Notes: generated by a model not told the origin, from the letters alone. Positions 18,634-27,216 are shown, numbered from the stretch's first letter. The stretch: DNA of 34,281 bases from a bacterium (GCA_030018905.1 JASEHJ010000009.1:1-34281); one strand, 5' to 3'. Program-made: numbers and translations.

Positions 18634-19428
18634 ATGGACGTCGTCGTCTGCTTGAAGCAGGTTGTGGACCCTGAACTGCCGGTAAGGGACTTCGCTGTAG
18701 ATCCGGGCACGCAGAGGCAGGTGCGCGAGGGGCGCCCGCTGGTGATCTCCACCTACGACGAGAACGCGCTGGAGGTCGCCCTCCAGCTCAAGGACGCCTC
18801 GGGAGCCAAGGTGAAGGTGCTCACCCTGGGCCCGGCGGCCGCGGTCAGCGAGGCGATACGCCTGGCGCTGGCCATGGGCGCAGACGAGGCGATCGTGGTG
18901 GACGATCCCCGGGCGCCGGAGCTCTCCGGGGCCGAGAAGGCCTGCACGCTCGCCGCGGCAATCCGGCGGATTGGATCGGCCGACCTGATCCTGACCGGGT
19001 GCGAGTCCGCGGACTGGGCGGAGCGCGTGGTGGCTCCCCTGCTGGCCGAGGACCTGGGCGCCGCCTGCGTGACCTTCGTATCCCGCGTCGAGGCAGGAGA
19101 CGGCGCGCCGGTGGTAAGGCGCCTGGTGGAAGACGGGTACCATCTTGTCGAGGTGCGCCTGCCCGCCGTGCTGTCGGTTACGAGCGACGAGTCCAACCGC
19201 CCCCGCCTGCCCAAGGTCAAGGACATAATGGCGGCCAAGCGCAAACCGGTTCAGACCTGGTCGCCCGCAGACCTCACCCGCTCGTCTGCACGCGATCCCG
19301 GCGCAGGAGTCGAGGTGCGCGGGGTGGTCGTGCCCGAGCGCACGTCGCGCTGCGAGTTTCTGACCGGCGAGCCGGCCGAGCAGGTGACGGCCCTGGCGCA
19401 GCGGTTGCGCGACCAGAAACTGTTGTAA
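18634..19428 (+). CDS. etfB: Electron transfer flavoprotein beta subunit
   Basis: EtfB forms a heterodimer with EtfA and carries electrons from the acyl-CoA dehydrogenase. The 264-residue product begins MDVVVCLKQVVDPE and contains STYDENALEVALQLKD, LALAMGADEAIVVDD, the nucleotide-binding TGCESADW segment, and the recognition-loop region LPAVLSVTSDESNRPRLPKVKDIMAAK. I start at ATG 18634 with AGGGAGG 5 nt upstream; the track ORF beginning at 18010 reads through the dehydrogenase gene. It is followed 16 nt later by etfA. The adjacent membrane oxidoreductase suggests ordinary electron delivery to quinone. Bifurcation cannot be excluded from sequence by eye. Confidence 0.93.
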   Translation: MDVVVCLKQVVDPELPVRDFAVDPGTQRQVREGRPLVISTYDENALEVALQLKDASGAKVKVLTLGPAAAVSEAIRLALAMGADEAIVVDDPRAPELSGAEKACTLAAAIRRIGSADLILTGCESADWAERVVAPLLAEDLGAACVTFVSRVEAGDGAPVVRRLVEDGYHLVEVRLPAVLSVTSDESNRPRLPKVKDIMAAKRKPVQTWSPADLTRSSARDPGAGVEVRGVVVPERTSRCEFLTGEPAEQVTALAQRLRDQKLL

Positions 19429-19444
19429 TCAGAGGAGCGGAGAG

Positions 19445-20428
19445 ATGCCTGACATCCTGGTAGTTGCCACTGCGCCTGATGGTACGCTGAGCCGGTCCAG
19501 CCTCGAACTGATCGCCGGCGCGCACGCGATTAGTGGACCGCTCGGCCTGGGCGTGACAGCCGTGCTGCTGGGAACCGGGCCTGGGCTGGCCGATGCGCCC
19601 CAGGCTTTGCACCAGCACGGTGTGGCCCGGGTGCTCCGGGTGGACCACCCGCTCCTGACCGCAGGGGAGTCCGATGCCTACCTGCGGGCGATCGAACAGG
19701 TGGCGCGGATCGAGCGCCCAGAGGTCGTGCTCATCAGCGCCGACACAATGGGCCGCGATCTCGCCGCCCGGCTCGCCTGGAGGCTCGGGGCGGCCCTGGT
19801 AACCGAGTGCTTTGAGCTCGCCTCCGGCGACGGTGCCGTGGTAGCGCGCCGGCAGGTCTACGGTGGGCGGGCCGTGGCGACCATGGCCGTGACCCGCAGG
19901 CCCGCGGTGTTTTCGATGAAGCCCAGGTCGCTCGACGTTCCGGCCCCATCTCCGGTATCGGGAACCGTGGAGGACCTGGCAGTGGAGATGGACCCCGGTG
20001 ACCTGCCGACGCGCGTGCGCCAGGTACTGCGCGAGCAATCGGACGTGGGGTTGGAGGACGCGCAGGTTGTCATTGGCGGCGGGCGCGGTATGGGAGGGCC
20101 CGAGGGCTTTGCCCAACTCGGCGAGCTGGCGTCAGCGCTGGGAGGGGCTGTGGGAGCGTCCCGGCCGCCCGCGGATTCCGGGTGGGTGCCGCTGAGCTGG
20201 CAGGTGGGACAGACCGGCAAGACCATCCGTCCGGCCCTGTACGTGGCCGTGGGCATCTCAGGGGCCACGCAGCACGTGGCCGGTGTGTCCGGTTCGCGCA
20301 TGATCGTCGCGATCAACCGGGACCCGGAGGCGCCGATCTTCTCGGTTGCCCACCTTGGTATCGTCGCCGACTTCCGGGAGATCGTCCCGCCCCTGATCGC
20401 CAAGATCAAGGAGCTCAAGGGCCTGTAG
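19445..20428 (+). CDS. etfA: Electron transfer flavoprotein alpha subunit
   Basis: EtfA holds the redox-active FAD of the ETF heterodimer. The 327-residue product has an N-terminal Rossmann-like half and the conserved FAD domain with VIGGGRGMGGPEGF, GASRPPADSGWVP, QVGQTGKTIRPALYVAVGISGA, and the family signature VAGVSGSRMIVAINRDPEAPIFSVAHLGIVAD (quoted in overlapping parts only: MIVAINRDPEAPIF). AGAGGAG precedes ATG 19445. It lies directly between etfB and the membrane FeS protein, the order expected for an ETF-to-quinone electron path. Confidence 0.93.
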   Translation: MPDILVVATAPDGTLSRSSLELIAGAHAISGPLGLGVTAVLLGTGPGLADAPQALHQHGVARVLRVDHPLLTAGESDAYLRAIEQVARIERPEVVLISADTMGRDLAARLAWRLGAALVTECFELASGDGAVVARRQVYGGRAVATMAVTRRPAVFSMKPRSLDVPAPSPVSGTVEDLAVEMDPGDLPTRVRQVLREQSDVGLEDAQVVIGGGRGMGGPEGFAQLGELASALGGAVGASRPPADSGWVPLSWQVGQTGKTIRPALYVAVGISGATQHVAGVSGSRMIVAINRDPEAPIFSVAHLGIVADFREIVPPLIAKIKELKGL

Positions 20429-20462
20429 CCCGCAAGGGCTACGCCTGAGTCGGGCTGGAGCA

Positions 20463-22451
20463 ATGGACCCGTTGGTCCCAACGCGCGAGATCTACTGGAA
20501 CATCCCTGCATTCGGCGTGGTCATCATGTACCTGCTGGCCGCCGCATCCGTGGCCGTCTTCGGCCACGGCGTCTACCAGCACTTCCGGATGTGGCGGAGG
20601 GGCCAGCCGGTGGACCGTCTCACGCCCATCTGGCCGCGCCTGCGCTCGGTCCTGCTCCACGTGGCCGCCCACGGCAGGCTGCTCGCCGAACGCGTGCCCG
20701 GGATCTACCATCTGGCGCTGTTCTGGGGATTTGCGTTCTTGCTGGTTGGGACGATGGTGGTTTTTGTCCAGGCGGACTTGCGGCTGCCGATCATGCGTGG
20801 GTCGTTCTACCTGTACTTCCAGTCGCTGGCCCTGGACCTGATGGGCGCAGCAGCGACCGCCGGCGTGGCCGCGGCGATGGTGATGCGCTACGTCTTCAAG
20901 TCCCCGCGCCTGCGGCGCGGGATCCTCTCCGACGGTGTCATCCTCTGGTTCCTGGGGGCGATTCTTCTCACCGGTTTCCTGGTTGAGGGATTGCGGATCG
21001 CCGGAACTCGCGATCCGTGGGGTCCCTGGTCACCGGTGGGGTACCAGATCTCGGTCCTCTCCGGCGTGGTGGAGATGAGCTCAACCGCGATACGGGGCAG
21101 CCACGCGGTCCTGTGGTGGGTCCACTTCGTGCTGTCAATGGTCTTTGTCGCCTACATCCCGCGTTCCAAGCTATTCCACCTGCTGCTGGCTCCGGTGAAC
21201 GTCTACCTGCGCCCGTTGTCGGACGTTGGCAGCCCGCGCCTCGTGGACTTCGAGAAGGTTGAGCGCTTCGGCGCGTTCGCGTTCTCGGAGCTCACATGGA
21301 AGGACCTCTTCGACCTGGACGTCTGCACGGAGTGCGGTCGGTGCACCGCCGCCTGCCCTGCCAACACCACCGGCAAGCTGCTTTCGCCGATGGAGGTGGT
21401 TCTGGATCTGCGGGATGAGATGGCGCGCACCGGCGGGGTCTCAGGTCCGGTCCTGGCCGGTGGGGTCGTGCAGGCAGAGGCGCTGTGGGGATGTACCACC
21501 TGCCTGGCCTGCATGGAGGCGTGCCCCGTATTCATCGAACATGTCCCCAAGATAGTTGAGATGCGGCGGTACCTGGCCATGGAGGAGGCCGTCGTCCCTG
21601 ACCTGATGGGGGAGGCGCTGCGCAGCCTGGAAGCCAGGGGACATCCCTTCCGCGGAGCCGGAATCGCGCGCACGGCGTGGACGGCCGGTATTGATGTGAA
21701 ATCGCTGCCTCGCGGTGAGGCCGCCGAGTGGCTGCTGTGGGTTGGCTGTGCGGCGGCCTTGAACGAACGGAACCACTCGACGCTGCGGGCGCTGGTGCGG
21801 GTGCTGCACGCCGCCGGCGTGGATCTGGCCATCCTGGGCGACGAGGAGACCTGCACCGGGGATCCCGCGCGGGCGATGGGCAACGAGTACCTCTTCCAGA
21901 CGCTTGCGCGGCAGACCATAGAGACACTGGACCGGTACGCGGTGAAGAAGATCGTCACCGCCTGCCCCCACTGTTACAATACTTTCAAGCACACCTACCC
22001 GCAGATGGGCGGGCGGTACGAGGTCTGGCACCACGCACAACTGCTCGCGCACCTGGTGGAGACCGGGCGCATCGCGCCCACGGAGCCGATGGACTCCATC
22101 GTCGCTTTTCACGATCCCTGCTATCTGGGGCGGCACAACGGCGAGTATGCCGCCCCGCGCCGCGTTCTCCGCGCGATCCCCGGTGTGCGGGCCGTGGAGA
22201 TGTCCCGCTGTCGCGAGAACGGATTCTGCTGCGGCGCCGGCGGAGGGCTCTACTGGTCCGAGGACCGAACCGGCCAGCGGATCAACCACGCGCGCACCGA
22301 CCAGGCCGTGGCCTCGGGGGCGCAGATTGTTGCCACCGCCTGCCCATTCTGCATGCTGATGATCGAGGACGGGGTCGCTGCGCGGGAGACGGTCGTCCGG
22401 CCGTTGGACGTCGCTGAACTGCTGGACCGGAGCATCGGCGGGAGCCGCTGA
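20463..22451 (+). CDS. Membrane-bound FeS ETF:quinone oxidoreductase (EMO/DUF224 type)
   Basis: This protein probably takes electrons from ETF and reduces membrane quinone. The 662-residue product starts with a NarI-like membrane domain of about five helices (roughly 17-36, 82-104, 120-142, 158-176, 215-232) with histidines suited to b-heme binding. A double [4Fe-4S] ferredoxin domain follows (C288, C291, C294, C298, then [12 protein letters not shown]). Two cysteine-rich CCG domains come last, the first in the common [11 protein letters not shown] form and the second with GFCCGAGGG and ACPFC. The same architecture next to etfBA is known as the ETF:menaquinone oxidoreductase of syntrophic and mycobacterial beta-oxidation. 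Heterodisulfide reductase-like annotation is the usual automatic label. Its stop shares one base with the mutase start. Confidence 0.87.
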   Translation: MDPLVPTREIYWNIPAFGVVIMYLLAAASVAVFGHGVYQHFRMWRRGQPVDRLTPIWPRLRSVLLHVAAHGRLLAERVPGIYHLALFWGFAFLLVGTMVVFVQADLRLPIMRGSFYLYFQSLALDLMGAAATAGVAAAMVMRYVFKSPRLRRGILSDGVILWFLGAILLTGFLVEGLRIAGTRDPWGPWSPVGYQISVLSGVVEMSSTAIRGSHAVLWWVHFVLSMVFVAYIPRSKLFHLLLAPVNVYLRPLSDVGSPRLVDFEKVERFGAFAFSELTWKDLFDLDVCTECGRCTAACPANTTGKLLSPMEVVLDLRDEMARTGGVSGPVLAGGVVQAEALWGCTTCLACMEACPVFIEHVPKIVEMRRYLAMEEAVVPDLMGEALRSLEARGHPFRGAGIARTAWTAGIDVKSLPRGEAAEWLLWVGCAAALNERNHSTLRALVRVLHAAGVDLAILGDEETCTGDPARAMGNEYLFQTLARQTIETLDRYAVKKIVTACPHCYNTFKHTYPQMGGRYEVWHHAQLLAHLVETGRIAPTEPMDSIVAFHDPCYLGRHNGEYAAPRRVLRAIPGVRAVEMSRCRENGFCCGAGGGLYWSEDRTGQRINHARTDQAVASGAQIVATACPFCMLMIEDGVAARETVVRPLDVAELLDRSIGGSR

Positions 22452-24025
22452 TGGAGACGTCCTCCGGGATCCCGGTCAAGGCAGTGTACACCGCGGACGA
22501 TCTTGGTGGATTGCCCGAGGCGGCGAGAGTGGGCAGACCCGGTGAGTATCCCTATACCCGCGGCATTCACCCCACGATGTACCGGGGTCGGCTGTGGACG
22601 ATGCGGCAGTTCGCTGGGTTCGGCGCGGCCGAGGACACCAACCGACGGTTTCACTACCTCCTGGAGCACGGGCAGACCGGCCTCTCGGTCGCGTTCGACA
22701 TGCCGACCTTGATGGGGTATGACTCGGACCACCCCCGGGCGCTGGGCGAGGTGGGTCGCGAAGGGGTAGCCGTTGATTCGCTGGCGGACATGGAGGTGCT
22801 GTTTGAGGGCATCCCCCTCGACCAGGCGACGACCTCGATGACGATCAACGCCCCGGCCAACGTCCTGCTGGCGATGTACGTTGCCATGGCAGACAGGCAG
22901 GGCATCCCTCGCGACAGGCTAGGCGGGACGACGCAGACCGACATGCTTAAGGAGTTCATCGCGCAGAAGGAGTGGATCGTCCCACCACGCCCGAGCCTGC
23001 GGCTGATTCAGGACATGCTCGTCTTCGGGACGCGGGAGTTGCCTCGATGGAACGTCATCAGCATCAGCGGGTACCACATCCGCGAGGCCGGGAGCACCGC
23101 GGTGCAGGAACTGGCCTTCACCCTAGCCGACGGAATCGCCTACGTTGAGGCCGGCTTGGCCGCGGGCCTTGAACTGGACGCCTTCGCACCCCGGCTGTCG
23201 TTCTTCTTCGATGTTCACAACGACTTCTTCGAGGAGATCGCCAAGTTCCGGGCGGCGCGCCGGATGTGGGCGCGGATCATGCGCGAGAGGTTCGGCTCAA
23301 AGGAGCCCCGGTCGTGGTGGCTGCGCACGCACGCGCAGACCGCGGGCGTCTCCCTGACCGCGCAGCAGCCGCTGAACAACATCGCCCGCGTGGCGCTCCA
23401 GGCGCTGGCAGCCGTGCTTGGCGGCGCGCAGTCACTCCACACGAACTCGATGGACGAGACCTATTCGCTGCCGACCGAGGAGGCGGTGACCGTTGCCCTG
23501 CGCACCCAGCAGATATTGGCGCACGAGAGCGGCGTGACCGCCACGGCAGATCCGCTGGGGGGATCGTACTTTGTTGAGACGCTGACCGGCCAGGTGGAGG
23601 AGGCGGCCTGGGAGTACATTCGCAAGATCGATGATCTGGGCGGGATGGTGGCAGCCGTGGAGGCGGGGTATCCGCAGCGCGAGATCGCCGAAGCCTCATA
23701 CCGGTTCCAGTTACAGGTCGAGCGGCGGGAGCGGATCATCGTGGGCGTGAATGAGTTCGCGGCCGCAGAAGAGCCCGCGATACCGACCCTGCGCATAGAT
23801 CCCGAGGTGGAGCCCCGGCAGGCTTCCCGCACAAGGGAAGTGCGCTCCGGACGAGACGGGGCCAGGGCGGATCGCTGCCTGAGCGCGCTGCGGAAGGCTG
23901 CGGAAGGGCACGACAACACGATGGAGCACGTCCTCGAGTGCGTGAAGGCCTACGCCACGCTGGGCGAGATCTGCGACGTATTCCGGGGCGTCTACGGCGA
24001 GTACCGCGAGCCGGCGGTCGTTTGA
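22451..24025 (+). CDS. icmA: B12-dependent acyl-CoA mutase large subunit, isobutyryl-CoA mutase type
   Basis: This is the TIM-barrel substrate-binding subunit of an adenosylcobalamin mutase. The 524-residue product has the family blocks [41 protein letters not shown] and [16 protein letters not shown]. Automatic annotation would say methylmalonyl-CoA mutase. However, the residues equivalent to its Tyr89 and Arg207, which hold the substrate carboxylate, are Phe54 (RQFAGFG) and Gln172 (FIAQKEW). They are exactly 118 residues apart, as in isobutyryl-CoA mutase (Phe80/Gln198). I therefore infer butyryl-/isobutyryl-CoA interconversion. The cobalamin domain is a separate protein encoded next. No G-protein chaperone (MeaB type) is in the window. 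Confidence 0.85.
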   Translation: METSSGIPVKAVYTADDLGGLPEAARVGRPGEYPYTRGIHPTMYRGRLWTMRQFAGFGAAEDTNRRFHYLLEHGQTGLSVAFDMPTLMGYDSDHPRALGEVGREGVAVDSLADMEVLFEGIPLDQATTSMTINAPANVLLAMYVAMADRQGIPRDRLGGTTQTDMLKEFIAQKEWIVPPRPSLRLIQDMLVFGTRELPRWNVISISGYHIREAGSTAVQELAFTLADGIAYVEAGLAAGLELDAFAPRLSFFFDVHNDFFEEIAKFRAARRMWARIMRERFGSKEPRSWWLRTHAQTAGVSLTAQQPLNNIARVALQALAAVLGGAQSLHTNSMDETYSLPTEEAVTVALRTQQILAHESGVTATADPLGGSYFVETLTGQVEEAAWEYIRKIDDLGGMVAAVEAGYPQREIAEASYRFQLQVERRERIIVGVNEFAAAEEPAIPTLRIDPEVEPRQASRTREVRSGRDGARADRCLSALRKAAEGHDNTMEHVLECVKAYATLGEICDVFRGVYGEYREPAVV

Positions 24026-24051
24026 CCCGGGTGCCGGTCCCGCGCTATCAT
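24022..24051 (+). promoter_or_regulatory. Promoter between icmA and icmB
   Basis: TTGACC at 24022-24027, overlapping the icmA stop, is followed by an 18-nt spacer and TATCAT at 24046-24051. It could separately drive icmB, ttuB, ttuA, trmI and the ferredoxin gene. A GTG in frame with icmB lies 6 nt after the -10 box. Confidence 0.5.
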
Positions 24052-24054
24052 CGC

Positions 24055-24080
24055 GTGGTGCGGAAGAGTGGTGCGGAAGA
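24055..24080 (+). repeat. Exact 13-nt tandem duplication in the icmB leader
   Basis: GTGGTGCGGAAGA occurs twice in direct succession (24055-24067 and 24068-24080), between the -10 box and the icmB Shine-Dalgarno. The unit length is not a multiple of three, which suits an untranslated leader. It looks like a recent slippage duplication. Confidence 0.8.
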
Positions 24081-24093
24081 GAGGAGAGCCTCA

Positions 24094-24504
24094 ATGGCAC
24101 GCGCCGTTCGCATCCTGCTGGCCAAGCCCGGACTGGACGGCCACGACCGGGGAATCAAGGTCGTGGCGCGCGCGTTGCGCGACGCCGGATACGAGGTGAT
24201 CTACACGGGACTTCACCAGACGCCCGAGATGATCGTCGCCGCGGCGATCCAGGAGGACGTGGATGCAATCGGCCTGTCCATTCTATCCGGGGCGCACAAC
24301 GTGCTCTTCCCCCGTATCACGGCTCTGCTGCGGGAGCGAGGGGCAGGGGACATCGCCGTGTTCGGCGGAGGAATCATTCCCGAGGAGGACATGCCGGCAT
24401 TGGCGGCCGCGGGCATTGGTCGGATCTTCAACCCAGGCACCTCCCTGGAGGAGATCGTCCGGTGGGTAGGCGAGCACGTCCGGCCGAGGGGAGTTGCGGC
24501 GTGA
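24094..24504 (+). CDS. icmB: B12-binding small subunit of acyl-CoA mutase
   Basis: This is the cobalamin-binding partner of the preceding large subunit. The 136-residue flavodoxin-like protein has the lower-ligand motif GLDGHDRG (His17, DxHxxG form), the LSILSGAH segment and the [10 protein letters not shown] nucleotide-tail pocket. The length equals that of IcmB of two-subunit isobutyryl-CoA mutases and of separate archaeal-type methylmalonyl-CoA mutase small subunits. I chose ATG 24094 because AGAGGAG precedes it. An in-frame GTG at 24058 would add 12 residues if the mRNA is leaderless. Its stop overlaps the ttuB start as GTGA, tying the mutase to the tRNA genes. Confidence 0.9.
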   Translation: MARAVRILLAKPGLDGHDRGIKVVARALRDAGYEVIYTGLHQTPEMIVAAAIQEDVDAIGLSILSGAHNVLFPRITALLRERGAGDIAVFGGGIIPEEDMPALAAAGIGRIFNPGTSLEEIVRWVGEHVRPRGVAA

Positions 24505-24722
24505 AGATCCGGCTGCACCATCCGCGCCGCGATCTGGAGATCTCGGGCCGGCGGAGGGTTTCGGGGATCCTTACCGAGCTGGGGTTAGACCACGAGGCGT
24601 TCCTGGTAATCCGGGGCGATGCGCTGCTGACCTCGGATTCCGAGGTGGGCGATCTGGACGAGATCGAGATCCGCCCGGTGATCTCCGGCGGGACCACGGA
24701 CGAGGCGCCTTGCGCTGCCTGA
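24501..24722 (+). CDS. ttuB: Ubiquitin-like sulfur carrier TtuB with C-terminal extension
   Basis: TtuB carries sulfur as a C-terminal thiocarboxylate for 2-thiolation of T54 in tRNA. The 73-residue product has the MoaD/ThiS beta-grasp pattern ([51 protein letters not shown]) and lies directly before ttuA. The expected terminal Gly-Gly is at residues 63-64 but nine more residues follow (TTDEAPCAA), so the carrier would need trimming before activation. The extension is encoded where the gene overlaps ttuA. I start at GTG 24501, which overlaps the icmB stop by 4 nt. The track start at 24462 is within icmB. The activating enzyme TtuC/MoeB is not in the window. Confidence 0.82.
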   Translation: MKIRLHHPRRDLEISGRRRVSGILTELGLDHEAFLVIRGDALLTSDSEVGDLDEIEIRPVISGGTTDEAPCAA

Positions 24723-25639
24723 AGTGCCGTGGGGCTGCGGCGGTTGAGGTGCGCCGACATCGCGCCGCCTACTGCGCGCCGCACTTTCTTGAGTTCTTTG
24801 AGGCCCAGGTCCATCGCGCGATCACCACGCAAAGGATGTTCAGGCCGGGGGAACGCATCCTGGTGGCCGTCTCCGGCGGCAAGGACAGCCTGGCGCTGTG
24901 GGAGATCCTGCTGCGCCGTGGCGACGACGCCACAGGGTTGCACGTTGACCTGGGGATCGACGACTACTCACAGGAATCGCGCGAACGAACCGAGGAGTTT
25001 GCCCGGGCACGCGGGGCGCGGCTGATCGTGGTCGAGCTGCGTGCGGAGTACGGGATGGACATCGGCACGCTGGCGGAGGGGAGCGGCCGGGCGCCCTGCT
25101 CTGCATGCGGGCTTTCGAAGCGCTACCTTTTCAACAAGCTGGCCCGCGACGGCGACTTCACCGCCGTGGCCACCGGGCACAACCTCGACGATGAGGCCGC
25201 CGTGCTGTTGGGTAATCTCTTGCACTGGAACATGGATCAGCTTGCGCGCCAGGCGCCGGTCCTGGAACAGACGCACCCTCATCTGGTGCGCCGGGTGAAG
25301 CCGCTGTACCGTACCTCAGAACGGGAGAGCGCGGCATACGCCCTTCTTAGGGGGATTGACTACGTGATCGAGGAGTGCCCCCACAGCCGTGGCGCACGGT
25401 CGCTGTTGCACAAGGATGTGCTTAACAGACTGGAGGCCGCATCAGCCGGCACCAAGCAGGCGTTCTACTGGGGCTTTCTTGATCGCCTGGCGCCGGTGCT
25501 GCGCGCCGGCGGGCCTCCGCCGGTGCTCCGTCCCTGTGGGCAATGCGACCAGCCGACAACCGAGGAGGTCTGCGCGTTCTGTCGCATGACGGCGCGCGCA
25601 GCCGCGCGTCAGAGCGCGCGGGCGTCCTCCCTCCCATGA
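24710..25639 (+). CDS. ttuA: tRNA 2-thiouridine(54) synthetase TtuA
   Basis: TtuA thiolates ribothymidine 54 in the tRNA T-loop, giving m5s2U54, a modification that stabilises tRNA in thermophiles. The 309-residue product has an N-terminal zinc finger (C3, C6, C22, H25), the PP-loop SGGKDS at 55-60, and cysteines C130 and C133 (PCSACG). C223 follows, and the three match the [4Fe-4S]-binding cysteines of Thermus TtuA in spacing. It also has ATGHNLDDEA and a C-terminal zinc finger (CGQC, CAFC). I place the start at TTG 24710, giving MRCLKCRG, the normal family beginning. The track start at 24494 would add 72 residues from ttuB's frame. TtcA-type enzymes lack both zinc fingers. Confidence 0.87.
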   Translation: MRCLKCRGAAAVEVRRHRAAYCAPHFLEFFEAQVHRAITTQRMFRPGERILVAVSGGKDSLALWEILLRRGDDATGLHVDLGIDDYSQESRERTEEFARARGARLIVVELRAEYGMDIGTLAEGSGRAPCSACGLSKRYLFNKLARDGDFTAVATGHNLDDEAAVLLGNLLHWNMDQLARQAPVLEQTHPHLVRRVKPLYRTSERESAAYALLRGIDYVIEECPHSRGARSLLHKDVLNRLEAASAGTKQAFYWGFLDRLAPVLRAGGPPPVLRPCGQCDQPTTEEVCAFCRMTARAAARQSARASSLP

Positions 25640-26460
25640 GGACGGCCGGCACGCTGTCAGCAGGGGATCCGGTCCTGCTCGTGGACCGCAAGCGGCGGTC
25701 CTACTTGATCTGGCTGGCAGATGGGGCCACCAGCGACCTAAGAGGAGGCCGGATTGCCCACGCCGACCTGATAGGCAGGCCGGATGGCGTGAACATCGAG
25801 AGCTCGCGCGGCGAGCGGCTGGTCGTGGTTCGCGCGACCCTTGCCGACTATGTCCTGCACATGCCCCGTGGAGCACAGGTGATCTACCCGAAGGATCTGG
25901 CGCTGATTCTCATGATGGCGGACATCTACCCGGGGGCCGTGGTTGCCGAGGCCGGCACGGGGTCGGGCGCGCTGACGATGGCGCTTGTGCGGGCGGTTGG
26001 TTCCGGTGGCCGCGTGTACTCGTATGAGGTGCGTGAGGAGTTCCAGCGGACTGCTGCAAGGAACATCGCGCGGTACATGGGCGAGACGCCCGCGCTCGTT
26101 ATGCGGCTGCACGATGTGACCACCGGAATCCCCGATGAGCCCGTGGACCGCCTGGTGCTGGACCTACCCGAGCCATGGCGGGTAGTGGGGCCGGCCATAG
26201 CCGGGCTGCGACCCGGAGGGATCTTCTTGGCCTATCTCCCCACGACCGTGCAGGTCCAGCGGACCGTGGAGGCGCTCGGCTCAAGCCGGGCCTTCGCGCT
26301 GATCGAGACCGTGGAGTCGCTGCTCCGGCCCTGGAACGTGGAGGGGCTGAGCGTGCGTCCGGCCCACCGGATGGTCGCCCATACCGGATTCCTTGTATGC
26401 GCCAGGCGAGTCGAGTCAAACTGTTCCACACCACTACCCTGCAAGGAGGCGTGTACATGA
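25636..26460 (+). CDS. trmI: tRNA (adenine-N1)-methyltransferase TrmI (m1A58)
   Basis: TrmI makes 1-methyladenosine at tRNA position 58, which stacks against the 54-position modification in the T-loop. The product of about 274 residues has a small N-terminal beta domain (GDPVLLVDRKRRSYL), then ADYVLHMPRGAQVIYPKDL. The Rossmann methyltransferase core follows with AEAGTGSGALTMAL, VYSYEVREEFQ and VDRLVLDLPEPW, all close to Thermus TrmI. ATG 25636 overlaps the ttuA stop as ATGA. The last 18 residues (RRVESNC to the end) are unusual and partly encode the ribosome-binding site of the next gene, with which it also shares ATGA. Confidence 0.92.
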   Translation: MRTAGTLSAGDPVLLVDRKRRSYLIWLADGATSDLRGGRIAHADLIGRPDGVNIESSRGERLVVVRATLADYVLHMPRGAQVIYPKDLALILMMADIYPGAVVAEAGTGSGALTMALVRAVGSGGRVYSYEVREEFQRTAARNIARYMGETPALVMRLHDVTTGIPDEPVDRLVLDLPEPWRVVGPAIAGLRPGGIFLAYLPTTVQVQRTVEALGSSRAFALIETVESLLRPWNVEGLSVRPAHRMVAHTGFLVCARRVESNCSTPLPCKEACT

Positions 26461-26732
26461 CCTATACCATCGCTGAGCCGTGCATCACCGTAATGGACAG
26501 GGCGTGCGTCGAGGTCTGCCCGGTGGACTGCATCCACGAAGGCACCGATATGCTCTACATCCATCCGGACGAGTGCATCGACTGCGGGGCGTGCGTCCCA
26601 GCATGCCCCGTGGCTGCAATCTTCGTCGAGGCAGATGTTCCGGAGCAGTGGAAGCATTTTGTTGACATGAACAAGGAGTTCTTCTCAATGTCCGACGAGG
26701 AGTTCGCGACCAAGTACGGGAAGCCTAAGTAG
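26457..26732 (+). CDS. fdxA: Seven-iron ferredoxin
   Basis: This is a small soluble electron carrier. The 91-residue product matches the Thermus-type [3Fe-4S][4Fe-4S] ferredoxin. C9, C17 and C50 are placed for the three-iron cluster, and C21, C40, C43 and C46 for the four-iron cluster. The C-terminal VPEQWKHFVDMNKEFF segment is typical. C25 is an additional cysteine. AAGGAGG stands 7 nt before ATG 26457, a stronger site than most genes here have, so this gene may be translated more than its upstream neighbours. Its redox partner cannot be told; it is not next to an obvious oxidoreductase. Confidence 0.92.
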   Translation: MTYTIAEPCITVMDRACVEVCPVDCIHEGTDMLYIHPDECIDCGACVPACPVAAIFVEADVPEQWKHFVDMNKEFFSMSDEEFATKYGKPK

Positions 26733-26738
26733 CACAAG

Positions 26739-26757
26739 AGGCGCCTTCCTGGCGCCC
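26739..26757 (+). terminator. Short hairpin after the ferredoxin gene
   Basis: GGCGCC at 26740-26745 and again at 26751-26756 form a 6-bp stem with a TTCCT loop, 8 nt after the ferredoxin stop. No U-tract follows. It is a weak terminator or mRNA-end stabiliser at best. Confidence 0.3.
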
Positions 26758-26772
26758 TGGGGGGACGGAAAC

Positions 26773-27216
26773 GTGGCCAGCGTCGAGGCGTCTACGGTAA
26801 TAAAAGCGACCATGGAGAAGGTCTACGCGCTCGCCAAAGACGTCGAGCGCTTTCCGCAGTTCATGCCGGATCTGGTGAGCGTCGTAGTGCTCGAACGCCT
26901 GCCGACCGGTACCGTGACCGAATGGGTGGGCCGCGTTCAGGGCCGCCGGATACGGTGGGTTGAAGAGGACGAGTGGGATGACGAGCGGCGCGTCTGCACC
27001 TTCAGGCAGCGGTCGGGGGATTTCAACAAGTACGAGGGGGCATGGCGCTTCGAGGCGGCGCCCGAGGGGATCCGAACGAGCCTGGAGGTTGAGTTCGAGC
27101 TGGACATCCCGCTGGCGGGAGCCCTGCTTAGTTCGCTGGTGAAGGTCCTGATGCGCAAGAACTGCGAGAGCATGCTGGCGGCGCTCAAGGGCCAACTGGA
27201 AGAGACAGCTTCCTGA
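26773..27216 (+). CDS. SRPBCC/START-like polyketide cyclase-type protein
   Basis: This is a 147-residue single-domain protein of the Coq10/RatA-like polyketide cyclase group. It opens with STVIKATMEKVYALAKDVERFPQFMPDL, the standard first strand and helices. Strands around GDFNKYEGAWRFEAA follow, and the protein closes with a long amphipathic helix (LLSSLVKVLMRKNCESMLAAL). The fold makes a hydrophobic cavity for a lipid, quinone or similar ligand; the actual ligand is unknown. Start GTG 26773 follows GGGGGACGG. It comes 40 nt after the ferredoxin gene, past a small hairpin, and before a new promoter, so it may be expressed with the ferredoxin or alone. Confidence 0.75.
   Translation: MASVEASTVIKATMEKVYALAKDVERFPQFMPDLVSVVVLERLPTGTVTEWVGRVQGRRIRWVEEDEWDDERRVCTFRQRSGDFNKYEGAWRFEAAPEGIRTSLEVEFELDIPLAGALLSSLVKVLMRKNCESMLAALKGQLEETAS

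Noticed and set aside
22300-22450. Cobalamin riboswitch for the B12 mutase
   Set aside because: The upstream sequence is the coding end of the membrane oxidoreductase and shows no B12-box-like element by eye.
22451-24025. Methylmalonyl-CoA mutase as the name for the large subunit
   Set aside because: The Tyr and Arg needed for the methylmalonyl carboxylate are Phe54 and Gln172 here; isobutyryl-CoA mutase fits better.
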